IMG/VR virus record: IMGVR_UViG_3300004369_000127
Span: 1 to 26,011 of that record
DNA length: 26,011 nucleotides
Strand: one strand, 5' to 3'
Source: a virus
The notes below the pieces were generated by a model that was not told the origin of the DNA, made no database searches, and saw nothing but the letters and a program-made list of their open reading frames with translations. Of the stretch, positions 1 through 6,999 are shown in pieces (the stretch's first letter is position 1; the number at the start of each line of letters is the position of its first letter). The position numbers and the translations under genes were made by a program.

Positions 1-65
1 AGCGCATCTGAGCCAGCAGACGCCAACTGCTTAATAGTTATCGGAGTTACAAATTTTTGTGCCAC
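1..65 (-). CDS. Second tail fibre / minor tail protein, N-terminus only (GTG start, runs off window)
   Basis: This is a partial gene whose first 21 codons lie in the window; the rest lies beyond base 1. It starts with GTG at 65-63 and reads MAQKFVTPITIKQLASAGSD. The first five residues, MAQKF, equal those of the full tail fibre just upstream. Both genes also have GAGGT exactly five bases before the start codon (71-75 here, 1435-1439 for the other). The QLASAGSD stretch resembles the N-termini of fibre or minor tail proteins of actinobacterial phages. No ATG in this frame gives a better start: the ATG at 89-87 meets a stop two codons later. The protein is inferred to be a second receptor-contacting or fibre-attachment protein built on the same N-terminal adapter as its neighbour. 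Only the N-terminus is visible, so the function beyond the tail-fibre module is not proven. Confidence 0.72.
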   Translation of the reverse strand, partial: MAQKFVTPITIKQLASAGSDA

Positions 66-70
66 TTGCG

Positions 71-75
71 ACCTC
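71..75 (-). promoter_or_regulatory. Ribosome binding site for the GTG-started fibre gene
   Basis: The minus strand reads GAGGT followed by five bases and then GTG. The neighbouring fibre gene has the same core and the same spacing before ATG. This site decides in favour of the GTG start. Confidence 0.6.
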
Positions 76-124
76 AATCGCTATTGCATGTAGTTCGCTA
101 ACCCCTCAAGGTTAACTATGTGTT

Positions 125-1429
125 TTAGCCTGTTACTACGATTCTGTAATCACCTGAAGCAATTGTTCCCAACAGGGTGACGGTTACAGTATCAGCATTC
201 GCTCGCACGACATCACCATACACCGTTGCACCGCCAGCAACTTCAACAATTTGCACACTGACGTCAAGTGTGTTGAAGTTGTGGGTAACCGTCGTCGTGG
301 AGGTTCCAGCAGCGGAAGCCGCACAACCTTGACTTGCTACACGGGCAAGAGTTGAGGTACTCGTTGTTACAGCACCAGCAGTTGTCTTGATACCAAGGTT
401 CGTTCGTGCTGAAGCGGCATCTGAAGCGTTGGTACCACCATGAGCGATGTCAACATCAGTTGCCTGCCAAACGCCTGTCGCAATCGTGCCGAGGGTGGTA
501 ATGCTCTCCTGACCAACATAGTTAGCCGAAATGTCAACCGCATCGCCAGTGATTGCTGTTCTATTGGAAACAACGTTGACATTGACTTGCGTACCATTCT
601 TTGAAAGACCGTCGCCAGCCTCAAACGAACCAGCACCAGAGAACTGCGTCCAGGTGATTGCTGTGCCACCAACAGTTATTGTTCCATCTGTGGAAACAAC
701 GAAACCCGAATCAAAGTTGACAGTTCCTTCTTCAACGAATGTAAATGTTCCCGATGTGAGTTCGCCAGTGTCGGCTGTTCCGTCCGCATCGGATGAACGA
801 GAAGCCGCGCCAGAAGCAACGGCAACATAAATACCGTTCTCTGACCCAGAAGTTTGGTCCTTAACAAGAACACGGTCACCAGCAACAAGTGTGACTCCAT
901 CAATTACCTGACCAGCAACAAGCGCTGTCGCGAGATTGATTGCCGCAGTTGTAGCAACCCTTACCGATGCTTTAACATCAAGACCTTGGCGAGCCGAGTC
1001 AACATAACCCTTAGTGGCAATGTGAGCAGAATCAGTAGGTGTCGCAACTTTTGCGTTACCTTGAGCATCGCGCTTGACAAGTTTGCTTGCTGTTGCATCT
1101 GGTGTCGCATCTTCAAGCATCTGCCAGAACGCCGCTGGCAAAAGACCAGCGCTGTCCGTATCGGCAACATTGAGGGTGAGGGTAATTGTGCCGTTTGATT
1201 CGGTAACCGTGAGGGCTTCGGCAATTCCTGCGCCGCCACCAGAGACAATGGTGTGTGGCAGTGAGCGCCATTCACCGTTGGCATAAACTTTAATCGTGTC
1301 CGTTGTGGACTGGTAAATTAGACGACCTTCAAAATTGCCCGATGATGGGTCTGTTGCCACAACCTCAAAAGAGGCGTTGACCAGTTGGTTCTGGTTAAGG
1401 TCAATGTTTGTTAGGAACTTCTGTGCCAT
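125..1429 (-). CDS. Tail fibre protein (434 aa)
   Basis: This is a structural fibre protein expected to be attached to the baseplate and to contact the host surface. The N-terminus (MAQKF) looks like an attachment adapter and recurs in the next gene downstream. Residues about 138-265 carry the module common in cyanophage and actinophage fibres: ATKGYVDS, QGLDVKASVR, then DGVTLVAGDRVLVKDQT, ENGIYV, FVEEGT and WTQFSGAG. Residues about 328-347 hold HGGTNASDAASARTNLGI, a common fibre shaft element. The last 54 residues form a beta-rich tip (HNFNTLDV...VYGDV) that is related to the C-terminus of the 92-aa protein just upstream. The start is ATG at 1429 with GAGGT five bases before it. No intramolecular chaperone or enzymatic domain is visible. 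The receptor cannot be predicted. Confidence 0.88.
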   Translation of the reverse strand: MAQKFLTNIDLNQNQLVNASFEVVATDPSSGNFEGRLIYQSTTDTIKVYANGEWRSLPHTIVSGGGAGIAEALTVTESNGTITLTLNVADTDSAGLLPAAFWQMLEDATPDATASKLVKRDAQGNAKVATPTDSAHIATKGYVDSARQGLDVKASVRVATTAAINLATALVAGQVIDGVTLVAGDRVLVKDQTSGSENGIYVAVASGAASRSSDADGTADTGELTSGTFTFVEEGTVNFDSGFVVSTDGTITVGGTAITWTQFSGAGSFEAGDGLSKNGTQVNVNVVSNRTAITGDAVDISANYVGQESITTLGTIATGVWQATDVDIAHGGTNASDAASARTNLGIKTTAGAVTTSTSTLARVASQGCAASAAGTSTTTVTHNFNTLDVSVQIVEVAGGATVYGDVVRANADTVTVTLLGTIASGDYRIVVTG

Positions 1430-1437
1430 CTTTTACC

Positions 1438-1716
1438 TCACGTTAGGAAAGCGAACCCAGAGAAGGGCGCCGAAAAGACCACGACCACCTGAGAGTTGCT
1501 TACATATTGTACTTCACCGTAAACCACTGTATTAGCAGAATCCACAACGGTCACTGAAGGCCTGCCACCCAAGGTGTGATTTATCGTCCAAGTGTTTGAT
1601 GCCTGCCCCTGAGTGTGTTCGTAGCGACGGGTATTCCCTGCTCCAGCACTTGCTCGAACAATAATCTGGTTCGGCGAATCCTGGTCGACAATTACTTGGT
1701 TGGCAATATTACTCAT
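1438..1716 (-). CDS. Small fibre-tip-like tail protein (92 aa)
   Basis: This is a short beta-rich protein of the fibre module. Residues 43-92 (WTINHTLGG, then SVTVVD, VVYGEV and SGFAFLT) match the pattern of the C-terminal tip of the 434-aa fibre encoded downstream. Similar tips end many phage fibres. The N-terminal 40 residues are polar and unremarkable. The start codon overlaps the stop of the 131-aa gene upstream by four bases (ATGA), so the two are probably translationally coupled. It may be a separate tip or accessory subunit of the fibre. I do not recognise a named family, so the role is inferred from the shared tip and position. Confidence 0.72.
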   Translation of the reverse strand: MSNIANQVIVDQDSPNQIIVRASAGAGNTRRYEHTQGQASNTWTINHTLGGRPSVTVVDSANTVVYGEVQYVSNSQVVVVFSAPFSGFAFLT

Positions 1717-2108
1717 GGTCTTGTCACCTCGGGTATTAAGACAATTTCCCCCCTAATCACCTTAGAGACGGCACCCCCTCCGCTAATTATTTCAAGGTCA
1801 TAAACACCGCCAGTAGTCAGCGCCGCGCTTTGTTCGGCAGTTATCGACAATGAAAGTTCGTTGTTTTTGTTGTTATTGTCGCTCAAATTGGGGTTCACGG
1901 TTATTCCACCATTTTCCGTAGTCAGGGAAAGCATGATGGTGGACGATTCAACAGTTCTACGAATATGCATTCGGGCAGTATGGCCCTCCAATGAATAATT
2001 CTCAAAAGTTTCACCAGTGGGGTCGGCCTCATCGGGTTGCTGAATGGCTATGAGACGCCCAAACGTAGAGCCTTGCTCTATCGTTATGTTGTAAATTCCA
2101 GCAAGCAT
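1713..2108 (-). CDS. Fibre-module structural protein, beta-sandwich type (131 aa)
   Basis: The protein begins MLAGIYNITIEQGSTFGRLI and continues with a GHTARMHIR segment, a LSLTTENGGITV segment and ITAEQSAAL...GVYDLEI. This layout is common in small proteins beside phage tail fibres, where it is usually left as hypothetical or likened to an upper-baseplate beta-sandwich domain. AGGAG lies about ten bases before the ATG. No catalytic residues, signal peptide or membrane segment are seen. It is coupled to the following 92-aa gene by a four-base overlap. I expect a structural role, perhaps connecting fibre and baseplate, but this is inference from position and pattern. Confidence 0.72.
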   Translation of the reverse strand: MLAGIYNITIEQGSTFGRLIAIQQPDEADPTGETFENYSLEGHTARMHIRRTVESSTIMLSLTTENGGITVNPNLSDNNNKNNELSLSITAEQSAALTTGGVYDLEIISGGGAVSKVIRGEIVLIPEVTRP

Positions 2109-2172
2109 CGACGCGCGCTCCTAACCACTGCGTCTAATTGTAGATTACTAGCCCAACAAGTGCGGGCAGCAA

Positions 2173-2385
2173 TTAAAGGACGCTGGCTGATTCTTTGTTC
2201 TTGCCGACCTTCTTGAGGCCCATCGACATCGCAATTGATAGAGCGACAGCGGTTACGCCAACCTTCAGATTGTCCGAAGCAACAAGGCCGTCAAAATCTG
2301 CCCCTGTGGCAATCCATGCGCCTAGGTAACCCTGCAAGAACGTGCGTGCCGCTCTTTCGAATGTATCTTTTACAAATGTAGTCAT
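2173..2385 (-). CDS. Holin, r1t-like (70 aa)
   Basis: This is a small membrane protein expected to permeabilise the cytoplasmic membrane at the end of infection so that the endolysin or downstream lysis steps can act. It begins with an amphipathic region (FVKDTFERAARTFLQGYLGA). A hydrophobic segment around residues 12-27 is followed by a second around residues 41-56 (VGVTAVALSIAMSMGL). It ends in a charged tail with SASVL. The order of these parts and the ERA-RTF-Q-GA start match the r1t-type holins frequent in actinobacterial phages. It has the strongest ribosome binding site seen in the window. No endolysin gene is adjacent; the neighbours are gpI-like and fibre genes, so the endolysin probably lies beyond the left edge. 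Confidence 0.78.
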   Translation of the reverse strand: MTTFVKDTFERAARTFLQGYLGAWIATGADFDGLVASDNLKVGVTAVALSIAMSMGLKKVGKNKESASVL

Positions 2386-2389
2386 TTGT

Positions 2390-2397
2390 TCCTCCTT
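2390..2397 (-). promoter_or_regulatory. Near-perfect Shine-Dalgarno of the holin gene
   Basis: The minus strand carries AAGGAGGA four bases before the holin ATG. Most other genes here have weaker cores such as GAGG or AGGA, so strong holin translation is likely. Confidence 0.7.
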
Positions 2398-2419
2398 GGG
2401 GAATAAACAATTTTACCAT

Positions 2420-3658
2420 TTATCCAAGTGGGGCGGTATTAAGGACCGCATATATATTGCTGTCCAAAACAAGTGCCAAGGCAGCCGTGGCGAAGGTTTC
2501 GTGATTCAATTGGAATCCCATTGGTTTTGTTAGTTCCAGCATCGCCACGACTTCTGGGGACGTTTCCCCAGGAGATGTAACTCCAGGGGTTTCGGAAACA
2601 ACTGTGTAAACATTTATCTGAAAGAAACTCCCACCAGGGAATACCAAGCAAACTTTATTCCCATCCAATACCTGCTTTGTACATTCCTGGATTGCTTCAA
2701 GCGTCCCAGCGTTGCGCCCAAAATAAGCATTTTTCAACTGCCACGTGATGGACTCGTCAACGGTCTCGCCTCCACTAACGAGTGCGTTGGTTGAGGTTGA
2801 CGTGGTCAATGTTTTGTAAATAGGCGTTCCATTGAACTGACTTAGCCAGTCGACATAATTTGGGTCAACGTATTCTGGGTTAATCAATGTGCTATATCTG
2901 TAAATATTGTTGACGCCGTTAAGTGGCAATTCGTTGTTTTTGAGTTCGTAAAATTTTGAATACAACTTTGACGAAAGCGAGCCGTAGTGAGTTAGGGCAT
3001 GAAAAAGTTTTGTAAATGCGTAATTTGGATACTCTCCAATTTGGTCTTTGTCCCATATAAAACCTGGGAGAAACTTTCTCATATTATAAACAAATGTATT
3101 TCTTGTAAATCCAAACTCATGCACCAGCATTGGAAGCGTCAAGTAAATGTCAAAACCACCAACATCGGTAAAGGTCATTTCAACCGAAAACTCGATGTTG
3201 TTATTTTCTGTGTCCACTAGCCCAACATCAACGACAGGACTAAATGTTGTCGTCCATTTTCCAATATTTAGTGAAGTCGTTTTTGTTGCATGAGCAGATG
3301 ATACGACATTTGTAAGTTTGCAAGAAACTTGTCCAGCATTGCCGCCAAGTTCTGATTCTTCAAGACTCGAGAAAACTCTGCAGTGAAACTGTGCTTGACT
3401 ATTGTTTATGTCATTATCGGGCGGGATGATTGAAGGGAGAGTCAAAACAACTGGTAGGGATGGATTGTCTGGTCTGAATTTTATGCTGTAATAAAGTGGA
3501 TTTATATATGCATCAGACGAAATAGATAATGTCGCATTTGTTATTGTCCACGAAGTGGAATAGGAATCTGGCGAAATAATTCTTTGTTGAGTAGTGTCAG
3601 CCGCATATAATGCGTCAGTTGCGCTCAGCACGTTTCTTGTGGGATTTTGAAGTATCAT
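2420..3658 (-). CDS. gpI-like baseplate/tail protein with N-terminal beta extension (412 aa)
   Basis: This gene follows baseplate J directly, the usual place for P2 gpI-like proteins that join the baseplate wedge to the fibres. The second half fits that family: FGFTRNTFVYNMRKFLPGF opens it, then YVDWLSQFNG, and a helical segment NAYFGRNAGTLEAIQECTKQ resembles the conserved region in which gpI proteins pack on the wedge. Residues 1 to about 180 are a beta-rich extension (TSWTITNATLSIS, FRPDNPSLPVVLTLPS, KWTTTFSPVVDVG) that looks like a jelly-roll or galactose-binding-type fold. Family members are usually about half this length. Three bases separate it from the J gene. The assignment rests on position and motifs; the fold of the N-terminal part is a guess. 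Confidence 0.68.
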   Translation of the reverse strand: MILQNPTRNVLSATDALYAADTTQQRIISPDSYSTSWTITNATLSISSDAYINPLYYSIKFRPDNPSLPVVLTLPSIIPPDNDINNSQAQFHCRVFSSLEESELGGNAGQVSCKLTNVVSSAHATKTTSLNIGKWTTTFSPVVDVGLVDTENNNIEFSVEMTFTDVGGFDIYLTLPMLVHEFGFTRNTFVYNMRKFLPGFIWDKDQIGEYPNYAFTKLFHALTHYGSLSSKLYSKFYELKNNELPLNGVNNIYRYSTLINPEYVDPNYVDWLSQFNGTPIYKTLTTSTSTNALVSGGETVDESITWQLKNAYFGRNAGTLEAIQECTKQVLDGNKVCLVFPGGSFFQINVYTVVSETPGVTSPGETSPEVVAMLELTKPMGFQLNHETFATAALALVLDSNIYAVLNTAPLG

Positions 3659-3661
3659 TAT

Positions 3662-5083
3662 TTAAACTGCCGTCAGCGTCAACACAATTTTTTGAGAAGA
3701 AATATTAATTAGGCTTCCTTTTTTGGCAAAGAGAAAATCGTTTCCGCTGGCTGAACCCCAGTATGGATAAGAAACAGAACAGGTACCGCCAGAAGTGTAT
3801 GTTCCAGATGCGGAACTGTTAGAAACGGTAAAACTTGTTGCGGTTCTCGCTGTTATCGCTCGCTGAGTGCTATTCAAAGTATTCGGTGTTATCCCTGTGA
3901 CCGTAACCAAATCCCCAACGGCAAATTTGTTGGCGCAAGTGTACGTTACGTTGTCGTCACTTTTTACAGCATTTGTGATGGTTCCAGTATCCGTAATGGC
4001 TATCACCAAGGAATCAACGTTTCTGACAAGCGGACTTGAAAGAAAAATCGACAATATGTCGTCATACCTAATACGTTCTTCGTCCCATGAGGAATTGTCC
4101 ACAGACAAATTATTTAAGATTTGATTTTCAAGAGCAGTTTTTAGGTCGACTGAAGTAACCGTTGAATAATGGGAAATACTCGCGGTTATTTTAAGGTCAA
4201 GGAGAACTGGGTCTTTTATTCCTACATCGAGACCAGCGACAGATTTTTCCGTAACTGTGGCCAAAATAGTAGTTTTTTCGCCTTCAGTCAAGAATCGTTT
4301 TGGTCCGTATGCATAAATTGTTACATGACCAGCGACATCGGCGTCACCTACGTTAAGTGAGCCGTCCTTGTCTGTCAGGTCGTAAACTTTTGCTCTACTC
4401 ACTAGATTGGGATTGGTGGCGATAATAAAATTTTTTGCTTGTGATGCCGTAACCAGAGCGGAGGACATAGCCGCAAGACTTGCTACACCCCTATCAAGAA
4501 ATCCACTTAGCGATTCGGCTTCGCTGCCTTGAACAAAACTTCCATTTGCAACTGCCGAATACAAACTTGGGTTGTATGACACTATTTGCAATTCTGTTCC
4601 ATTTTCTATTTCTGGAATCGTTCCAACAACTTGACACGTGCACGTAACCGAACCAGTTGGGAGAGGGTCATCCACGGCGTTGGCCGCAATGGTCAGCAAA
4701 GTGTTTGTTTCAAACACAAAAGACAACTCGTAATCATCATCGCTCAATGAGTATTGAACTATTGTGCCCGCTGGTATTGATGCTCCACTATTTGAATTGG
4801 CTGTAAAAGTTACACTCATTGTTGGTCTATCGCCATCTTTGAATTGAGTACCAATCATTTTTATAGCGCCCAAAAAAAGCGAATCTGGAAGCCTATTTAT
4901 TGCGCCAATATTTAGGGCTGACATATATGCAAATGCCTGGAACATGGCGTCTTCAATTGTTCCAATTCGCAAATCAAACTCTGGAAGAACTGTTCGTGCA
5001 ACCTCTATGGAGTCTAAGTAAATCTGAGCAGGAGAAACATCCATCGGTGTTAGGTCGATGTAGTAGTCAAAATCGCTAGGCAT
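3662..5083 (-). CDS. Baseplate J-like wedge protein (473 aa)
   Basis: This is a component of the contractile-tail baseplate wedge. The N-terminus (FDYYIDLTPMDVSPAQIYLDS) and the segment around residues 85-115 (VTFTANSNSGASIPAGTIVQ) are typical of the J family. So is the C-terminal core around residues 255-365: TIYAYGPKRFLTEGEK, VAGLDVGIKDPVLLDLKIT and SWDEERIRYDDILSIF. Residues about 367-437 carry an extra beta domain (VTVTGITPNTLN...SGTYTSGGT). It is closely related to a domain in the head-tail connector at 18259-18474. The gene is flanked by gp25-like and gpI-like genes, the normal wedge order. The identity is well supported; the added domain is an oddity for the family. Confidence 0.86.
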   Translation of the reverse strand: MPSDFDYYIDLTPMDVSPAQIYLDSIEVARTVLPEFDLRIGTIEDAMFQAFAYMSALNIGAINRLPDSLFLGAIKMIGTQFKDGDRPTMSVTFTANSNSGASIPAGTIVQYSLSDDDYELSFVFETNTLLTIAANAVDDPLPTGSVTCTCQVVGTIPEIENGTELQIVSYNPSLYSAVANGSFVQGSEAESLSGFLDRGVASLAAMSSALVTASQAKNFIIATNPNLVSRAKVYDLTDKDGSLNVGDADVAGHVTIYAYGPKRFLTEGEKTTILATVTEKSVAGLDVGIKDPVLLDLKITASISHYSTVTSVDLKTALENQILNNLSVDNSSWDEERIRYDDILSIFLSSPLVRNVDSLVIAITDTGTITNAVKSDDNVTYTCANKFAVGDLVTVTGITPNTLNSTQRAITARTATSFTVSNSSASGTYTSGGTCSVSYPYWGSASGNDFLFAKKGSLINISSQKIVLTLTAV

Positions 5084-5089
5084 GATGAA

Positions 5090-5386
5090 TCACCTGTTGT
5101 ATATGAACTGGACGTTTACTTCGCCAGTTTCAGCCTTATATGTTGGGGTTACGGAAACTATCGATACTTCAGGGATGAACTTTGCCGCCGCCAACATCAT
5201 TTGGTCTGGAGATACCGTTGAAAACGTTGGGTCAGCAAGGCCAAAGTCTGGGGTCAATCGAAGAACATAGGGTTCAGTTATCAGGGCAACACTTATTAAT
5301 TGCTTGATGTATTCGTCCGTTCCTTCACGTAGTTTTGCAAGTCCGCCAGAAGAATCGAAGTCTATTGGAAATCTTAATGTGTCCAT
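5090..5386 (-). CDS. gp25/gpW-like baseplate wedge protein (98 aa)
   Basis: This is a small wedge protein that initiates sheath assembly at the baseplate. It contains the features expected of the GPW/gp25 family: an N-terminal FPIDFDSSGGLAKLREGTDEY helix region, ITEPYVLRLTPDFGL in the middle, and a beta-hairpin end with EVSIVSVTPTY and GEVNVQFIYNR. The usual length of about 100-130 residues fits. It sits between the OB-fold spike-like gene and baseplate J, as in P2-like and other contractile systems. The gaps to its neighbours are two and six bases. Confidence is high from sequence pattern and context together. Confidence 0.84.
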   Translation of the reverse strand: MDTLRFPIDFDSSGGLAKLREGTDEYIKQLISVALITEPYVLRLTPDFGLADPTFSTVSPDQMMLAAAKFIPEVSIVSVTPTYKAETGEVNVQFIYNR

Positions 5387-5388
5387 AA

Positions 5389-5793
5389 TTACACAACCGC
5401 CTGTTTGAATGCCTGAAGACTAATTGACCCAAGTGGTGGGTCCTGGGCTTGCCTGATGGTGTTAATCTGTGTTTCCAATTGGTCAACCAACGCATTAAAT
5501 TTTACCACAGTTGAAAAAACGTCAACTTTTTTATTAATTGGCCCCAGAATAACCATTTCTTCTGTTTTTTGATTGACAAAGGTACACAAAACCCTGTCTC
5601 CTTTTTTCAATTGTGATGCGCCTGTACGTCCAACGTTATCGACGTTCAGGAATGGAGCAGTAAGACCTTCAACTGCAATATTGGCTTTTCCATTTACTGT
5701 TGACAAAACTGTTGCAGTAAAAACCCCAACACCGCTCGACGGATGATTGGAGGCTTTGCCCCTGTTGATTTCGTTCTTTACTCTGTCGGGCAT
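5389..5793 (-). CDS. Baseplate spike-type OB-fold protein (134 aa)
   Basis: A small OB-like beta barrel is suggested by GVGVFTATVLSTVNGKANIAV, then KKGDRVLCTFVNQKTEEMVILG, where the GDRVL strand is typical of gpV/gp5-type spike proteins. The C-terminal 40 residues are helical and likely trimerise (VVKFNALVDQLETQINTIRQ). There is no lysozyme domain. It lies between the hub protein (gp27/D-like) and the gp25-like gene, where the central spike is usually encoded. No beta-helix needle repeat follows the OB domain, so it may be only the spike base, or a hub-associated adapter with the needle tip encoded elsewhere. Confidence 0.66.
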   Translation of the reverse strand: MPDRVKNEINRGKASNHPSSGVGVFTATVLSTVNGKANIAVEGLTAPFLNVDNVGRTGASQLKKGDRVLCTFVNQKTEEMVILGPINKKVDVFSTVVKFNALVDQLETQINTIRQAQDPPLGSISLQAFKQAVV

Positions 5794-5804
5794 GTTTTCC
5801 TCTT

Positions 5805-6995
5805 TTATATTGCAAAATTGGAACCGCCGTTGGCGGTATTTGGAACCATTTTTGCTACTGCTTTTTCTGGAGAATTAAATGATGGTTGCTGTTGCGAGAT
5901 GCCAACAACGGTGGCCCACTCAACTGAACCTGGGTAAATTTGACCAACTTCAATTTGTTTGATTTTCTTCTCACTTCTTGGCGGAGTTGCAAAACTCACA
6001 TTTACTGGGTCAGGAACTAATTCAGAAAAATTGACTTCGGTTATCAGGAAGTCGTCATCAAACCACGGAACCCCCCTAACCCGAACGGTCATCCCAGGAC
6101 GAAGTCTTGTTCCATTTATTCTGTCAACAATACAAGACCCATTGCCCTCTTTGGGGTCATTTTCGGATTTGTGCATAGTTGGCATTTTCAATAATAAAAA
6201 CGGGTCGTTGCCGCTGGGGTAATTTAAATTTGTTACGTAGCGAGTTTCGGTAACATCTTTTTTCGTTTTTTTGTTGTATTTTGTGTGCTGATATGAAGTG
6301 TGGCCCCATTTATACATAATCCATTGCTGACTCCCAAAATACAAAGTTCCATCAGATTCAAACATGACGAAAGGATTTTTATTTTCGTCTTTGGATTCGC
6401 TGGCAAGGTTGCCCAAAACTGTCCATAATGAATCTGCAGCGTTATCACTGTCTGCTGTGGTTATTTGTCTACTCGCTGACGTCTTTTGAACCACTGAATT
6501 GAGACCGTATTTCTTGGCGGCTTTTTTGACAAATTCGCTTCCATTGCCTTTGATGTTCCCAGGCTGTCTATCTCTTTTCATCTGCTGTACCGCTTTTGTG
6601 TAACACTGAATGCGAACGATTGGCGAATTTCCTTGGCTTTGTTCAATGTTCACGTCTGCAATTTCCATAAAATAGCCCATGTATTCCGAAAAACCCAAAT
6701 ATGGAGAACCCGAAGAATTGGGCAAGAGAACGTTGCTATTGTGGCTTCTGTAGATTATTGTTTGCCCAGGTTGAAAATAATTTTGCCTTGTTAACTCAAA
6801 ACCTGGGTCAATAAGGGTGAATGTAAGTGCAGTTGCTTCACTAATCGAATAACTGACGGACATGTCGAGCAACTGTTGGTCTACCTTTGCTAACCACACT
6901 GGCGTTGTTTCCGTTTTTGGGTATACCCAGACAATGGGTACTTCCCTGTTTGTTCCCTGCACGCTGCGGACTGGGTAAAGTTTAGTTTCTGTCAT
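5805..6995 (-). CDS. Baseplate hub, late-control-D / gp27-like (about 396 aa)
   Basis: This is a beta-rich hub protein expected to sit between the tail tube and the spike. Seen features are VSYSISEATALTFTLIDPGF near the N-terminus, FQPGQTIIYR, and MGYFMEIADVNIEQS. These are followed by the FVKKAAKKYGLN helix and PFVMFESDGTLYFGSQQW, all in the order expected for gpD/gp27-like proteins. The C-terminal part (RPGMTVRVRGVPWFDDDFLITEV) resembles the last tube-like domain. An in-frame ATG at 7061 would overlap the upstream 635-aa gene by 62 bases. The ATG at 6995, four bases after that gene's stop, gives MTETKLYPVRSVQG and is preferred. Neither start has a clear Shine-Dalgarno, so termination-reinitiation is likely. 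The spike-like gene follows after an 11-base gap. Confidence 0.72.
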   Translation of the reverse strand: MTETKLYPVRSVQGTNREVPIVWVYPKTETTPVWLAKVDQQLLDMSVSYSISEATALTFTLIDPGFELTRQNYFQPGQTIIYRSHNSNVLLPNSSGSPYLGFSEYMGYFMEIADVNIEQSQGNSPIVRIQCYTKAVQQMKRDRQPGNIKGNGSEFVKKAAKKYGLNSVVQKTSASRQITTADSDNAADSLWTVLGNLASESKDENKNPFVMFESDGTLYFGSQQWIMYKWGHTSYQHTKYNKKTKKDVTETRYVTNLNYPSGNDPFLLLKMPTMHKSENDPKEGNGSCIVDRINGTRLRPGMTVRVRGVPWFDDDFLITEVNFSELVPDPVNVSFATPPRSEKKIKQIEVGQIYPGSVEWATVVGISQQQPSFNSPEKAVAKMVPNTANGGSNFAI

Positions 6996-6999
6996 AAGA

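Noticed and set aside
2109-2172. Possible terminator in the gap before the 131-aa gene
   Set aside because: Only a 4-bp GCCC/GGGC pairing with a 9-base loop is seen and no U-run follows it.
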